Shown: piece after piece, positions 1-5,864 of the stretch
Numbering within the stretch: the first letter of the stretch is position 1
How the letters are laid out: every line of letters starts with the position of its first letter
Assembly: GCA_023443515.1 (NCBI GenBank)
Contig: JAEZUC010000003.1
Span: forward strand, 1 to 7,787
Source of the DNA: Bacillota bacterium
Lineage (GTDB): Bacteria > Bacillota > Clostridia > Acetivibrionales > DSM-1351
DNA length: 7,787 nucleotides
Direction: 5' to 3'
Position numbers and translations under genes: made by a program
The notes under the pieces: model-generated
What the model was told of the DNA's origin: nothing
The model's input: the letters and a program-made list of their open reading frames with translations, nothing else
Database searches by the model: none

Positions 1-700
1 GGTTTTCCATCCACGAACCGTCTGCCTGTTCAACGGACTTTAATTGATTAAATCCATCATAAGTATATGTAGTTCCATCTGATGAAGTCAGCTGATTACC
101 ATTATTATCGTAGGTGTATACAATAGAGCCGCTATTTGAACTGGTTACTGCTGTCATCCTGTTATTGGCATCGTAGGTGTATTTAATTTTTTCATTTCCT
201 CTGTTCCAGGTTGCCCTGTTCCCCGCATTATCATATGTAAATAAATCTGTACCTGCCGTCAGAAGCCTGTTCATTTTGTCATATGTATAACTTGTCTCTA
301 TTCCGTTCTCATTCTTTGAAAGCTCGTTACCGTTGTTATCATATGTGTAATCAAAGGAGTTAATTGTTTTTTCTTTGGCATCTTTCTGAACTAGAGATGT
401 AACATTTTTGTCTTTATTGTAATTATAGCTTATATTTATTCCATTTTTATAATTTATATTTGATACTGTACTGTCAGGATTGTAAGTGTAGGCAGCAAGA
501 ATATCATTGCCGTCTTTAACCGCTTTTAAATTATTGATGTTGTCATATGCATATTCGGTGGTTTTCCCGGTTTGGTCAGTCACTCCGGTCACATTACCAT
601 TTCTGTCATAGCTGTAACTTAATATTTTCCTGCCATTTCTTGTCTGCGACAGTATGCGGTCATTCAGGGTATACGTAAAGCTATCTACATATGAATCCGT
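1..700 (-). pseudogene. RHS/YD-repeat protein fragment, 5' end lost, 3' end outside window
   Basis: The minus strand is open without a stop from about 715 to the left edge, giving some 235 residues. They form about eleven YD repeats of the form YTYDxxGNxxT (for example YTYDNNGNELSKNENG, FTYDNAGNRATWNRGN, YTYDANNRMTAVTSSN), the building block of the RHS/WapA beta-cage that encloses a C-terminal toxin. The last visible residues are GSWMEN, the same RHS segment seen at 5865-5976, so the frame should continue as RHS core beyond the edge. There is no start codon or ribosome binding site at the upstream end: a TAA at 716-718 closes the frame, and RHS-like sequence begins next to an IS3-like terminal sequence at about 700-723. 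I read it as the 3' part of an RHS gene cut by an insertion element. It could still supply homology for recombination with the RHS gene at the right edge. Confidence 0.85.
25..281 (-). repeat. 257-bp direct repeat, copy 1 (second copy 1410-1666)
   Basis: Positions 25-281 align to 1410-1666 at a constant offset of 1385 without gaps. I count about 12 mismatches, so roughly 95% identity. Both copies encode the same RHS segment, from DKMNRLLTAGTD to FNQLKSVEQ, on the minus strand. The edges are sharp: beyond 281/1666 and below 25/1410 the sequences are unrelated. This is a duplicated RHS segment, not a transposon. Confidence 0.9.
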
Positions 701-723
701 AATTACCCCCGCAAGTTAGACAC
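699..723. repeat. IS3-family-like terminal sequence at the RHS breakpoint
   Basis: The plus strand reads TTACCCCCGCAAGTTAGACA here. From memory this resembles the terminal inverted repeats of IS3-family elements (CCCCC..AAGTTAGACA type), with the outer end facing the RHS fragment. RHS coding similarity stops at this point, which fits an insertion boundary. No matching inverted copy and no IS3 transposase are visible, so it would be the relic of one end only. Confidence 0.4.
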
Positions 724-789
724 TAGTTATACAACCTATCCATGGGCATTTTTGCACTATTTACTTATGTACCGGACAAAGTTGTAATG

Positions 790-870
790 AAAACGTAAAA
801 ATGAAGCAGAGTATCAAAAAACTACCTAAAGTAGCTATCGATACTCCTTTACTTTTTACCTAGACGTTTT
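790..870. repeat. 81-nt nested imperfect palindrome
   Basis: Successive complementary arms nest around a 5-nt loop: AAAACG (790-795) with CGTTTT (865-870), the A-run 797-801 with the T-run 853-857, GAGTATC (809-815) with GATACTC (840-846), and CTAC (822-825) with GTAG (831-834). Internal loops separate the arms. The structure follows the stop codon of the remnant frame ending at 849. It could be a terminator-like structure from that gene or part of a mobile element; the sequence does not decide. Confidence 0.55.
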
Positions 871-965
871 TGGGAATAGAGTTGCTCTGTGAACCTCTGT
901 AATTGATATTGTGTTTTACGCTTTCCTATTCCCTGAGCAAATTCTATTTTCGCTTTCCAACGTTT
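849..965 (-). pseudogene. short degenerate coding remnant, about 38 codons
   Basis: The minus frame from 965 to the TAA at 849-851 is open and has protein-like composition: a basic, glutamine-rich C-terminal tail containing RWKAKIEFAQGIGKRK and ending RLGKK. Tandem stops (TGA TAA, 971-966) close it upstream and it has no start codon or ribosome binding site. It may be the C-terminus of a transposase from the decayed element around it, but I do not recognise the family. The assignment as a real gene remnant is tentative. Confidence 0.3.
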
Positions 966-1142
966 TTATCAGGAAAATTCTAACAACAAAGTTAATAATA
1001 ATATAATTTTTAAGCCAAAGAGCCGCTACAAAACCAACTTTCTCTTTGCAACAGCTCCATATTTCCTTTTGATAGGATGTTAAAAAATATTAAAATGCTA
1101 AAATCTTACAAGTCAATTTAACTACGTTTGAATATTTCTGCT

Positions 1143-1340
1143 TTATTTTTTAATTTTTCTATATATTGCACAAATTATATATAAAATTATTTCAAATATT
1201 AAAACAAGTCCCGCAAAATTTCCTCTTGCCTCGCTAGGTGATAATCCCTCGTTTATATAGTACAGGTTGTAGCATACATAAATACCTCCTGAAAATATAA
1301 ATAAAATAATTAGTAAAATAAATAACAAATATTTTTTCAT
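1143..1340 (-). CDS. small two-helix membrane protein, candidate orphan immunity protein
   Basis: A 65-residue protein beginning MKKYLLFILLIILFIFSGG, with a second hydrophobic helix at about residues 44-58 (AGLVLIFEIILYIICAIY) and a basic tail (RKIKK). It should sit in the cytoplasmic membrane with a short polar loop (about residues 30-42) between the helices. The start is well supported: AGGAGG lies five bases upstream of the ATG. It follows the stop of an RHS scrap (1375) by 34 bases, the place where immunity genes sit in RHS cassettes. Small membrane proteins of this kind are common as immunity proteins against membrane-active or cell-surface toxins. That role is an inference from position; the sequence alone matches no family I recognise. 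Confidence 0.65.
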   Translation of the reverse strand: MKKYLLFILLIILFIFSGGIYVCYNLYYINEGLSPSEARGNFAGLVLIFEIILYIICAIYRKIKK

Positions 1341-1374
1341 AGTAGCCTCCTAAAAGCAACACTAAAAAGCATAT

Positions 1375-1666
1375 TTAAATTGTTAAGTCCTCATTTATTA
1401 ACCTTAATTCCTGTTCAACGGACTTTAATTGATTAAATCCATCGTAGGTATATGTAGTTCCATCTGTTGAAGTCAGCTGATTGCCATTATTGTCGTAGGT
1501 GTATACAATAGAACGGCTATTTGAACTGGTTACTGCTGTCATTCTGTTATCGGCATCGTAGGTGTATTTAATTTTTTCATTTCCTCTGTTCCAGGTTGCC
1601 CTGTTACCCCCATTATCATATGTAAATGAATCTGTACCTGCCGTCAGAAGCCTGTTCATTTTGTCA
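1375..1666 (-). pseudogene. RHS core scrap with short unrelated tail
   Basis: This encodes about five YD repeats (FTYDNGGNRATWNRGN, YTYDADNRMTAVTSSN, YTYDNNGNQLTSTDG and others) nearly identical to those at 25-281. The RHS similarity stops abruptly after LKSVEQ (about 1410), and the frame ends eleven residues later with ELRLINEDLTI. The only ATG (1657-1659) lies inside the repeat and has no ribosome binding site, and an in-frame TGA precedes it, so independent expression is unlikely. It looks like an RHS C-terminal cassette whose core was clipped and whose toxin was deleted, leaving a few residues before the membrane-protein gene. A recent origin fits the roughly 95% identity to the other copy. 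Confidence 0.8.
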
Positions 1667-1727
1667 GATGTTCATGACATCCTAGTTTCATTGGTAAAAT
1701 CCTTTGGTATTTTAATCATAACAAACA

Positions 1728-1767
1728 ACCATCATTAAAAATACTTGACGGTATAGTTAATGATGGT
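1728..1767 (-). terminator. 11-bp inverted repeat, possible weak terminator
   Basis: ACCATCATTAA (1728-1738) is the exact reverse complement of TTAATGATGGT (1757-1767), separated by 18 bases. On the minus strand the second arm runs into TTGTTTGTT, a T-rich but interrupted tail. It could terminate leftward transcription before the RHS scrap. The long loop and AT-rich stem make a strong terminator unlikely, and a protein-binding site is equally possible. Confidence 0.4.
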
Positions 1768-1784
1768 CACAAAATACTACAGTA

Positions 1785-1925
1785 TTAATTAAACTGAGCT
1801 AGAGTTGATGGTCTTATGCCCTTTGTTATTTGAGCCTCTTCTTCCTTGATATTATTATTAGATAAAAAACTCTTAAATAAAATACAATCCCTATAGGAAT
1901 TAAATATTAAGAAAATCGAATATAT
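1785..1925 (-). pseudogene. degenerate 46-codon open frame
   Basis: The minus frame between TAA at 1926-1928 and TAA at 1785-1787 reads 46 codons and ends NNNIKEEEAQITKGIRPST plus LAQFN. The last 25 residues have the composition of a real protein tail (acidic/basic helix, then a proline turn). There is no ATG and no ribosome binding site. It may be the end of a deleted toxin or of another cassette gene, but I do not recognise it and it may be chance. Confidence 0.2.
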
Positions 1926-2013
1926 TTAAATATCTTTTCGGAGTAAAATATAACCTTAATGAAAATCTATCTATTGGATATTGAATATCCCACCTTTTCG
2001 CTTCAAAAACCCT

Positions 2014-2376
2014 TTAGCTTTCTCCATCAACCGCCTCAACCCCAATAAACTTTCCATAAAGAACGTATTTATTTTGTCCAATAAAAATACTTAAATTAGG
2101 CATTTTTGCGGAACCACTCCATTTAACATTAATAAACTCACTTTTTTCAGAATCAAAATCCCCCTTACAATTTCCAATAATTACCCAATTAGGTCCGGTA
2201 GTTTGACCATATTCACAACGTATAACGGTATCCTTCTTGTCTTGTCCATGCAACTTATTAGGCTTTACACTCATTTTCACAGGTAGAAAATTAGCTATTA
2301 TCAATATAATTATTAGTATAACTACAATTCAATTAATCACTTTTTTAATTCTGATAGTATGATTCTTTTTGTTCAT
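2014..2376 (-). pseudogene. signal-anchored small protein interrupted by an in-frame TGA
   Basis: Read from ATG at 2374-2376 the frame gives MNKKNHTIRIKKVIN, then TGA at 2329-2331, then IVVILIIILIIANFLPV and a soluble domain of about 85 residues ending EAVDGES (stop at 2014). A basic N-terminus followed by a 15-17-residue hydrophobic stretch is a typical signal peptide or membrane anchor, and the TGA falls exactly where that segment begins. The intact ancestor was therefore about 120 residues, with its C-terminal domain outside the membrane; TGG to TGA would explain the lesion. The domain contains two cysteines (RCEYGQ, GNCKGD) and beta-rich sequence. An ATG after the TGA (2302-2304) would give 96 residues but lacks a ribosome binding site and would lose the basic head. 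I do not recognise the family; an exported immunity or accessory protein is possible. Confidence 0.6.
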
Positions 2377-2427
2377 TTTTATATCGACACCTGATTATTT
2401 CTCTTACAACATTATGTATTAATTCAT

Positions 2428-2733
2428 TTAGCTCCCTTTTTTGTATGGTAAAGTTTGGGGAATTAAAGAAATGATTATAAATGTTAAACAAATAAATGTC
2501 GCAATCCAAACCAATTCTCTCTGAATACCTTTGATCATAAAATTATTAATAATTCTGCTTGAAAGAGTTCCAGTAAGTATAATTAATATACCACTTAACG
2601 TTATACTGGTTCTGTTCCACGATATCTTTGTACAACAATACTCACAAACTTGAACTTTTTTTCCTGAACAAAGTAATAACCATAACTTGTTATACTTTGA
2701 TTTCTTACATACAGGACATTTAACTGATAACAT
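2428..2733 (-). CDS. CxxC-x20-CxxC zinc-ribbon membrane protein
   Basis: A 101-residue protein with CPVC at residues 6-9 and CEYC at 30-33, exactly twenty residues apart, followed by ISW and two hydrophobic helices (about 44-58 and 75-92). This matches the spacing that names the small Firmicutes 'cxxc_20_cxxc' family (TIGR04104, from memory). The cysteine pairs probably bind one zinc ion on the cytoplasmic side of a two-helix membrane anchor; no biochemical role is established that I know of. The start fits a purine-rich site (GAAGGATAGGG) five bases upstream of ATG. It lies between two broken genes, 51 bases before the ATG of the TGA-interrupted gene. The family often appears singly in accessory regions, so a role in the RHS array is not required. 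Confidence 0.7.
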   Translation of the reverse strand: MLSVKCPVCKKSKYNKLWLLLCSGKKVQVCEYCCTKISWNRTSITLSGILIILTGTLSSRIINNFMIKGIQRELVWIATFICLTFIIISLIPQTLPYKKGS

Positions 2734-2805
2734 AAAAACCCTATCCTTCCATAGATTAATATAATAAGAATCATAGTATTATTAATTTTAGCTATATGGA
2801 CCATC

Positions 2806-3193
2806 CTACATATCATCATTCTCATTTATTACTTCTCTTTTACCACTAGGTGCTGTATCCACAATATAATAATACGTATAATCTCCAATTTTTACACTAA
2901 GACCGTCAACTTTGTGTATACCAGATTCAATATCGTCTATTCCCTATACTTATTGACAAATCCTTTGACCAATTAAATACATCCGCTTCAACCCAACTTA
3001 TTTCATACGAGTATTTTATGATTTCTGGTGCAAATCCCATTTCTATAAGAAAAGCTACTCTGTCCATCTTCATTTTATTTGTTTTCTTCTCTATATTGTG
3101 GTTATCATAATAAAACCTTTTTTTCTTATCGTTAATGGTAATATCCACATATCCTCTGTATATTGGTTCTGGAAACAAAACTGCCGCTACCAT
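2806..3193 (-). pseudogene. unrecognised soluble protein, frameshifted; possible immunity gene
   Basis: From 3193 one minus frame reads PEPIYRGYVDITINDKKK, KMDRVAFLIEMGFAPEII and SWVEADVFNWSKDLSISIG, then stops at 2927. The frame shifted by one base picks up at about 2943 as GIDDIESGIHKVDGLSVKIG and continues to VINENDDM and TAG at 2806-2808. Both parts look like real coding sequence, and skipping one G in the GGG at 2942-2944 joins them into about 128 residues. This is most simply a one-base insertion or a sequencing error. The ATG at 3191-3193 lies inside an RHS scrap in another frame and lacks a ribosome binding site, so the native start is probably lost. Position after an RHS scrap suggests an immunity or C-terminal toxin gene; I do not recognise the family. 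Confidence 0.6.
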
Positions 3194-3300
3194 TTGTCTC
3201 TGTTATTATATTTCTCTATCGTGTGTGTAATTGCTTACAATACCATTTTCAGTGACAGAAACCCTAAGGTCAAATACGTCATATTGCTGGTTTTCCATAC
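3168..3300 (-). pseudogene. RHS core scrap with one-base deletion
   Basis: The minus strand reads MENQQYDVFDLRVSVTENG, then IVSNYTHDRE, then a stop. Restoring one G in the AGA-GAA region gives NIITETNGSGSFVSR, which leads into the sequence where the right-edge RHS gene enters the window (LVSRNIRGLG). This scrap therefore covers the RHS segment between the end of the left-edge fragment (GSWMEN) and the start of the right-edge gene. Its nucleotides also match 5868-5930 around TACCATTTTCAGT and GGTTTTCCAT. Similarity begins just after the stop codon of the 173-codon gene and ends near 3168. It is a non-functional relic. Confidence 0.75.
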
Positions 3301-3301
3301 A

Positions 3302-3823
3302 TCAGCTTTGTATCTCTTTACCACTTTCCAGAGAAATTAAATGTTCCGTTTCCCCAGTAACTACTCTAATATAGCTATCGTAAAAGGTAAAGTCAGTGAT
3401 AACGTCACAATTGTATGCCCAAATTATTTTGCCCGTGTGAGTTATAGATTGTATCCCTAACTCACAAATAATAAATATATTCCCTTCCAACATTATGTCA
3501 AAAACCAGCGATTCACATTTTATATTCTCTTTTAACCTGTTTTCATCGAGCTCAAATAAATAAACTGATTTATCAGATGATAATGCAAACTCATTTCTAA
3601 CCCCGAGTTTGATTATAACGGGTCTAAGACCATGCCCTTCATTTAAAATCCCTATAACCTTTTTTTCATACCCCGTTAAAAATTCAACTATATAAAACTT
3701 GTTCTTAGCTTGAATATCATTTCCTATAATAATACCATTACTATAGGAAACATATTCTTGTAACTCCGATTCAGAGTCTAATTCATATAATTTGAACCCA
3801 TCCCCACTTATATCTAATCTCAT
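3302..3823 (-). CDS. 173-residue probable orphan immunity protein, beta-rich
   Basis: A soluble protein without signal peptide or membrane helix. It is rich in alternating hydrophobic strands with recurring turns such as YSNGIIIGND, LSSDKSVYLFEL, ITHTGKIIWAYN and ISLESGKEIQS. The strand pattern and the GKIIWAYN and SGKE turns recall PQQ/WD-type beta-propeller blades, but I cannot assign a named family. GGAGGG lies six bases before ATG, a strong ribosome binding site much like the one before the gene at 6661. Its ATG overlaps the stop of the truncated istB frame (TAATG), and an RHS scrap begins two bases after its own stop. RHS immunity genes are commonly coupled to the toxin stop codon in this way, so the gene probably protected against a toxin now deleted. 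No frame damage is visible, which suggests it is still selected. Confidence 0.65.
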   Translation of the reverse strand: MRLDISGDGFKLYELDSESELQEYVSYSNGIIIGNDIQAKNKFYIVEFLTGYEKKVIGILNEGHGLRPVIIKLGVRNEFALSSDKSVYLFELDENRLKENIKCESLVFDIMLEGNIFIICELGIQSITHTGKIIWAYNCDVITDFTFYDSYIRVVTGETEHLISLESGKEIQS

Positions 3824-4227
3824 TATTTCCCTCCAAGCAATTTAAACCTGACCTTTTTTCCTGCTGAACAAGCTGCAACACCTATCGCTGTGGCCAGGTG
3901 GGTTTTACCTATTCCCACCGGGCCATAAAGAATCAGATTTTCCTTTTTATCTACAAAATCAACATTCTTCAGATTTTCAATATCTATTGAGGTTGGAATC
4001 TGAATATCAGCAAATTCATAATTCTCAAAGGTTTTAATTACATCAAAGCCGGCTGCCTTTAAGTTCCGGTTCTTCCTTGTAATTTCTCGGTGATCTATCT
4101 CTAGCTTCAGAAGCTGAGCCAGAAAATCTCCGAAGTCACTGGCTTGGATTTTTAAGTAACTCTCATAGATGTTTTTTCCAAACCTTAATTCTTTGCAATA
4201 TTCCTTTATCAAAGTATCAGATGTCAT
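3823..4227 (-). pseudogene. istB: truncated IS21 helper ATPase IstB
   Basis: The frame encodes the first ~127 residues of an IstB-type AAA+ ATPase, the IS21 partner that recruits and activates the IstA transposase at target DNA. The Walker A loop GPVGIGKT is at residues 102-109, and the sequence is typical up to SAGKKVRF. There similarity ends: the last six residues (KLLGGK) are foreign and the stop forms TAATG with the next gene. IstB proteins are about 250 residues, so Walker B, the sensor motifs and the arginine finger are lost and the ATPase should be dead. The start overlaps the istA stop by one base (TGATG), the usual IS21 arrangement for translational coupling. The foreign tail may be the last codons of a deleted RHS toxin. 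Confidence 0.85.
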
Positions 4228-5729
4228 CAGTTTGGCCCTCCTCGACTTATCAATACGTCATACGAAGATATATTTGATAAGTATTCCTTAAGTTCCGGAA
4301 CCGAGGGAGGGAGCTTAAATTCCGTTTCGTAAGTCCCGGAATTTAAACGGCAGTATGTAACCCATATGCTGTCTGTATCGGTAACCCCTAATCTCAGGCT
4401 TTCTTCCATTGAGGCTATTGCCTGCTCCATACCTGACAGAGCGGTCATCTTTGCAAATAGCTTCAGGAAGGCTTTTTTGTCTTCATAACTACATTTTTCA
4501 AGATGAGCTTTTAAAATTAATGGTAGTTGATTAAAAAGAACGGTATATTTAATTGCTGTGGGCCTCTTAGCTAACACTTCAAGATAAGGAATCCAGTTCA
4601 TTGATTCTTTTTCATTCCCGTAAAGGCGTTTGTGGCTAACTATTAGATTGTAATCCTGATCCAGTATATCAACATCATGTGCTCCGGCTTTAACAATCAA
4701 TATCTTACCTGATAATTCAGGTGAAGCAGAGTATATTCTTCCATCAAATTTCACCTTGCCATAGTTGTCTGCCTTTGCAAATTCATGTATGATTACTTCG
4801 AATGGTGTTTTCGGTAGCTTTAAAAACTCTGCCTTATCTTCAACAAAAATATCTTTTATTAGCCTTGAGTGCTTGTAATGAAGACGTTCCATGTCCTTGT
4901 CACACCTGTGAAGCAAGTTTTTGTTGTATTCCTTTAAGTCCTTAAATTCCGGAACTGGTACAAAGAGGTTTCTTCTATGGTAGCCTACTTTGTTTTCAAC
5001 GGACCCCTTCTCATGTCCACTGTTTGGATTACAAAAATTACTCTGAAAGCTATGGTGTAGCATAAACCTTAAAAAACCTTTTGTTAAGTCGCGCTCTCCA
5101 TATTCCTTAACCTTTTTAACCGCCGTTGACATATTGTCAAACCATATACACTTTGGAACTCCTCCAATATGTTCGAATATGGCTTTCATTCCTTCAAGAA
5201 GACATTCCTGGTTAGCACTTTTAAAAAGCTGTGTGTGTCCACCATTACTGTATGGATAGGAGATATTGAAGTAGTACCCGTCATAAGTCTTGCCATTTTC
5301 GATAAATCTGACTTCTCCAAAATCAGCTTGTGCTTCTCCCGGGGGATGTTCCAATGGTAAGTATCCTCCAGATGTTATCTTTAGCTCATTTCTAAGCTCT
5401 GCTACAAATTTTCTTACTGATCGTTCATCTGCTGTAAATTCATCTGGATAAAGTTCTTTAAGTCTGTCATATACTCTTTTGGCAGTGTGCTTCTGTTTTC
5501 TTGGTGCATTCTGATCCATTAAGAGCCAGTTGGTAACTATACTCCTGTACGGAGAAAGCTTACTTGTACGCTTCCTTTTAGGCTTGATTTTCTGGTTGAA
5601 ATCTTCCTTTTCAACATACTTTTTTACTGTAGAAAAATCATGCCCTGTAATTTCAGCAATTTTTCTAAGGCTTTTGCCTTCATATTTGTCCATATTTTTG
5701 ATACGATATATCTGCTCCATTGTCAGCAT
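4227..5729 (-). CDS. istA: IS21-family transposase IstA
   Basis: A 500-residue transposase of normal family length that cuts and joins the IS21 ends. It has an N-terminal helix-turn-helix (about residues 17-40, KSLRKIAEITGHDFSTVKKY), a basic linker (KPKRKR), and an RNase H-like catalytic core carrying the DDE triad: D136 in QADFGE, D198 in IWFDNM and E245 in GSVENKVGYHRRN. A beta-barrel-type C-terminal part follows (about 320-380). No frameshift is seen, so the protein is probably active. ATG at 5729 directly abuts its only Shine-Dalgarno-like run (AAAGG), whereas ATG at 5720 has that run about eight bases upstream; the shorter start (MEQIYRIKNMDK) is more likely. Its stop overlaps istB by one base. 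A hairpin lies about 15 bases upstream of the start. Confidence 0.92.
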   Translation of the reverse strand: MLTMEQIYRIKNMDKYEGKSLRKIAEITGHDFSTVKKYVEKEDFNQKIKPKRKRTSKLSPYRSIVTNWLLMDQNAPRKQKHTAKRVYDRLKELYPDEFTADERSVRKFVAELRNELKITSGGYLPLEHPPGEAQADFGEVRFIENGKTYDGYYFNISYPYSNGGHTQLFKSANQECLLEGMKAIFEHIGGVPKCIWFDNMSTAVKKVKEYGERDLTKGFLRFMLHHSFQSNFCNPNSGHEKGSVENKVGYHRRNLFVPVPEFKDLKEYNKNLLHRCDKDMERLHYKHSRLIKDIFVEDKAEFLKLPKTPFEVIIHEFAKADNYGKVKFDGRIYSASPELSGKILIVKAGAHDVDILDQDYNLIVSHKRLYGNEKESMNWIPYLEVLAKRPTAIKYTVLFNQLPLILKAHLEKCSYEDKKAFLKLFAKMTALSGMEQAIASMEESLRLGVTDTDSIWVTYCRLNSGTYETEFKLPPSVPELKEYLSNISSYDVLISRGGPN

Positions 5730-5743
5730 CCTTTCTTATACCC

Positions 5744-5770
5744 CCCTTCAAGTCTCAGCAACTTAAAGGG
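5744..5770 (-). promoter_or_regulatory. hairpin in the istA leader
   Basis: On the minus strand CCCTTTAAGT and ACTTGAAGGG pair over ten positions (one T-G wobble) around a 7-nt loop, ending about 15 bases before the first istA ATG. There is no T-run behind it, so it is not an ordinary terminator. A leader hairpin could limit translation from transcripts that enter from flanking genes, as known in other insertion elements; that role is an inference here. Confidence 0.5.
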
Positions 5771-5864
5771 TATTTGATTTTAGGGGTGCTTGCAATGGAT
5801 TTTTTCCATTTTATGCGGGATTTTTTAAGTTCCGCAGTACTTGGTTTTTACTTTACCGAAAACA
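5771..5864 (-). repeat. IS21 istA-side terminal region
   Basis: The outer end reads TGTTTTCGGTAAAG on the minus strand from 5864, with the TG start usual for IS21 ends. Inside it are two similar short motifs, AAAAAATCCCGCA and AAAAAATCCATTGC, and a small palindrome, AATGGA-TTTTT-TCCATT (5794-5810, plus strand). IS21 elements carry several such repeats for transposase binding. I see no convincing promoter here beyond a weak TTGCAA. Confidence 0.6.

Larger units (their letters stand above)
700..1142. other. gene-poor stretch with insertion-element debris
   Basis: About 440 bases without a complete gene. It holds the IS3-like end at its left side, an 81-nt nested palindrome (790-870), a short degenerate coding remnant (849-965), and GCAACAGCTCC at about 1048-1058. 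The last resembles the GGAGCTGTTGC ends of some insertion sequences, but I see no partner repeat. The AT-rich remainder (960-1140) shows nothing recognisable. I interpret it as the scar of one or more decayed insertion elements between an RHS fragment and a small membrane-protein gene; the identity of the elements is not established. Confidence 0.4.
1667..2013. other. gap without a complete gene
   Basis: About 350 AT-rich bases between the RHS scrap and the interrupted small gene. They contain an 11-bp inverted repeat (1728-1767) and a short open frame without a start codon (1785-1925). I see no RNA gene or convincing promoter here. Confidence 0.5.
3844..5864 (-). mobile_element. IS21-family element lacking its istB-side end
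   Basis: The element reads right to left: terminal TGTTTTCGGTAAAG at 5864, about 130 bases of subterminal repeats, istA, and the first half of istB. RHS sequence abuts the istA-side end directly at about 5867, inside codons for GIGSN, so the element inserted into an RHS core copy. The istB-side terminal repeat is absent: the element stops at about 3844 inside istB and an unrelated gene follows. No target duplication can therefore be checked. With one end and the helper ATPase gone, it cannot transpose alone, although its intact IstA might act on other copies. Confidence 0.8.

Noticed and set aside
1..700. Regularly repeated TATGTGTAA-like motifs that could suggest a CRISPR array
   Set aside because: They are the codons of successive YTYD repeats in one open frame; spacing and sequence vary as protein repeats do.
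1010..1060. 16-residue frame preceded by an AAAGGA run
   Set aside because: It is very short and its first codons coincide with the GGAGCTGTTGC insertion-element-like end, so it is probably chance.
2329..2331. TGA read as selenocysteine or tryptophan
   Set aside because: There is no selenocysteine context and other genes here use TGA as stop (istA, the 173-codon gene); a nonsense mutation is simpler.
2601..2825. Minus-strand open frame of 74 codons overlapping the zinc-ribbon gene
   Set aside because: It overlaps a gene with an exact CxxC-x20-CxxC motif in another frame and has no ribosome binding site; its first part also overlaps the end of the frameshifted gene.
3098..3340. Plus-strand open frame of 80 codons
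   Set aside because: It lies opposite an RHS scrap and the frameshifted gene, both supported by protein similarity or composition; it has no ribosome binding site.
5169..5766. Two plus-strand open frames opposite istA (5169-5360, 5530-5766)
   Set aside because: They are the antisense of a well-supported transposase and show no independent start signals or recognisable sequence.
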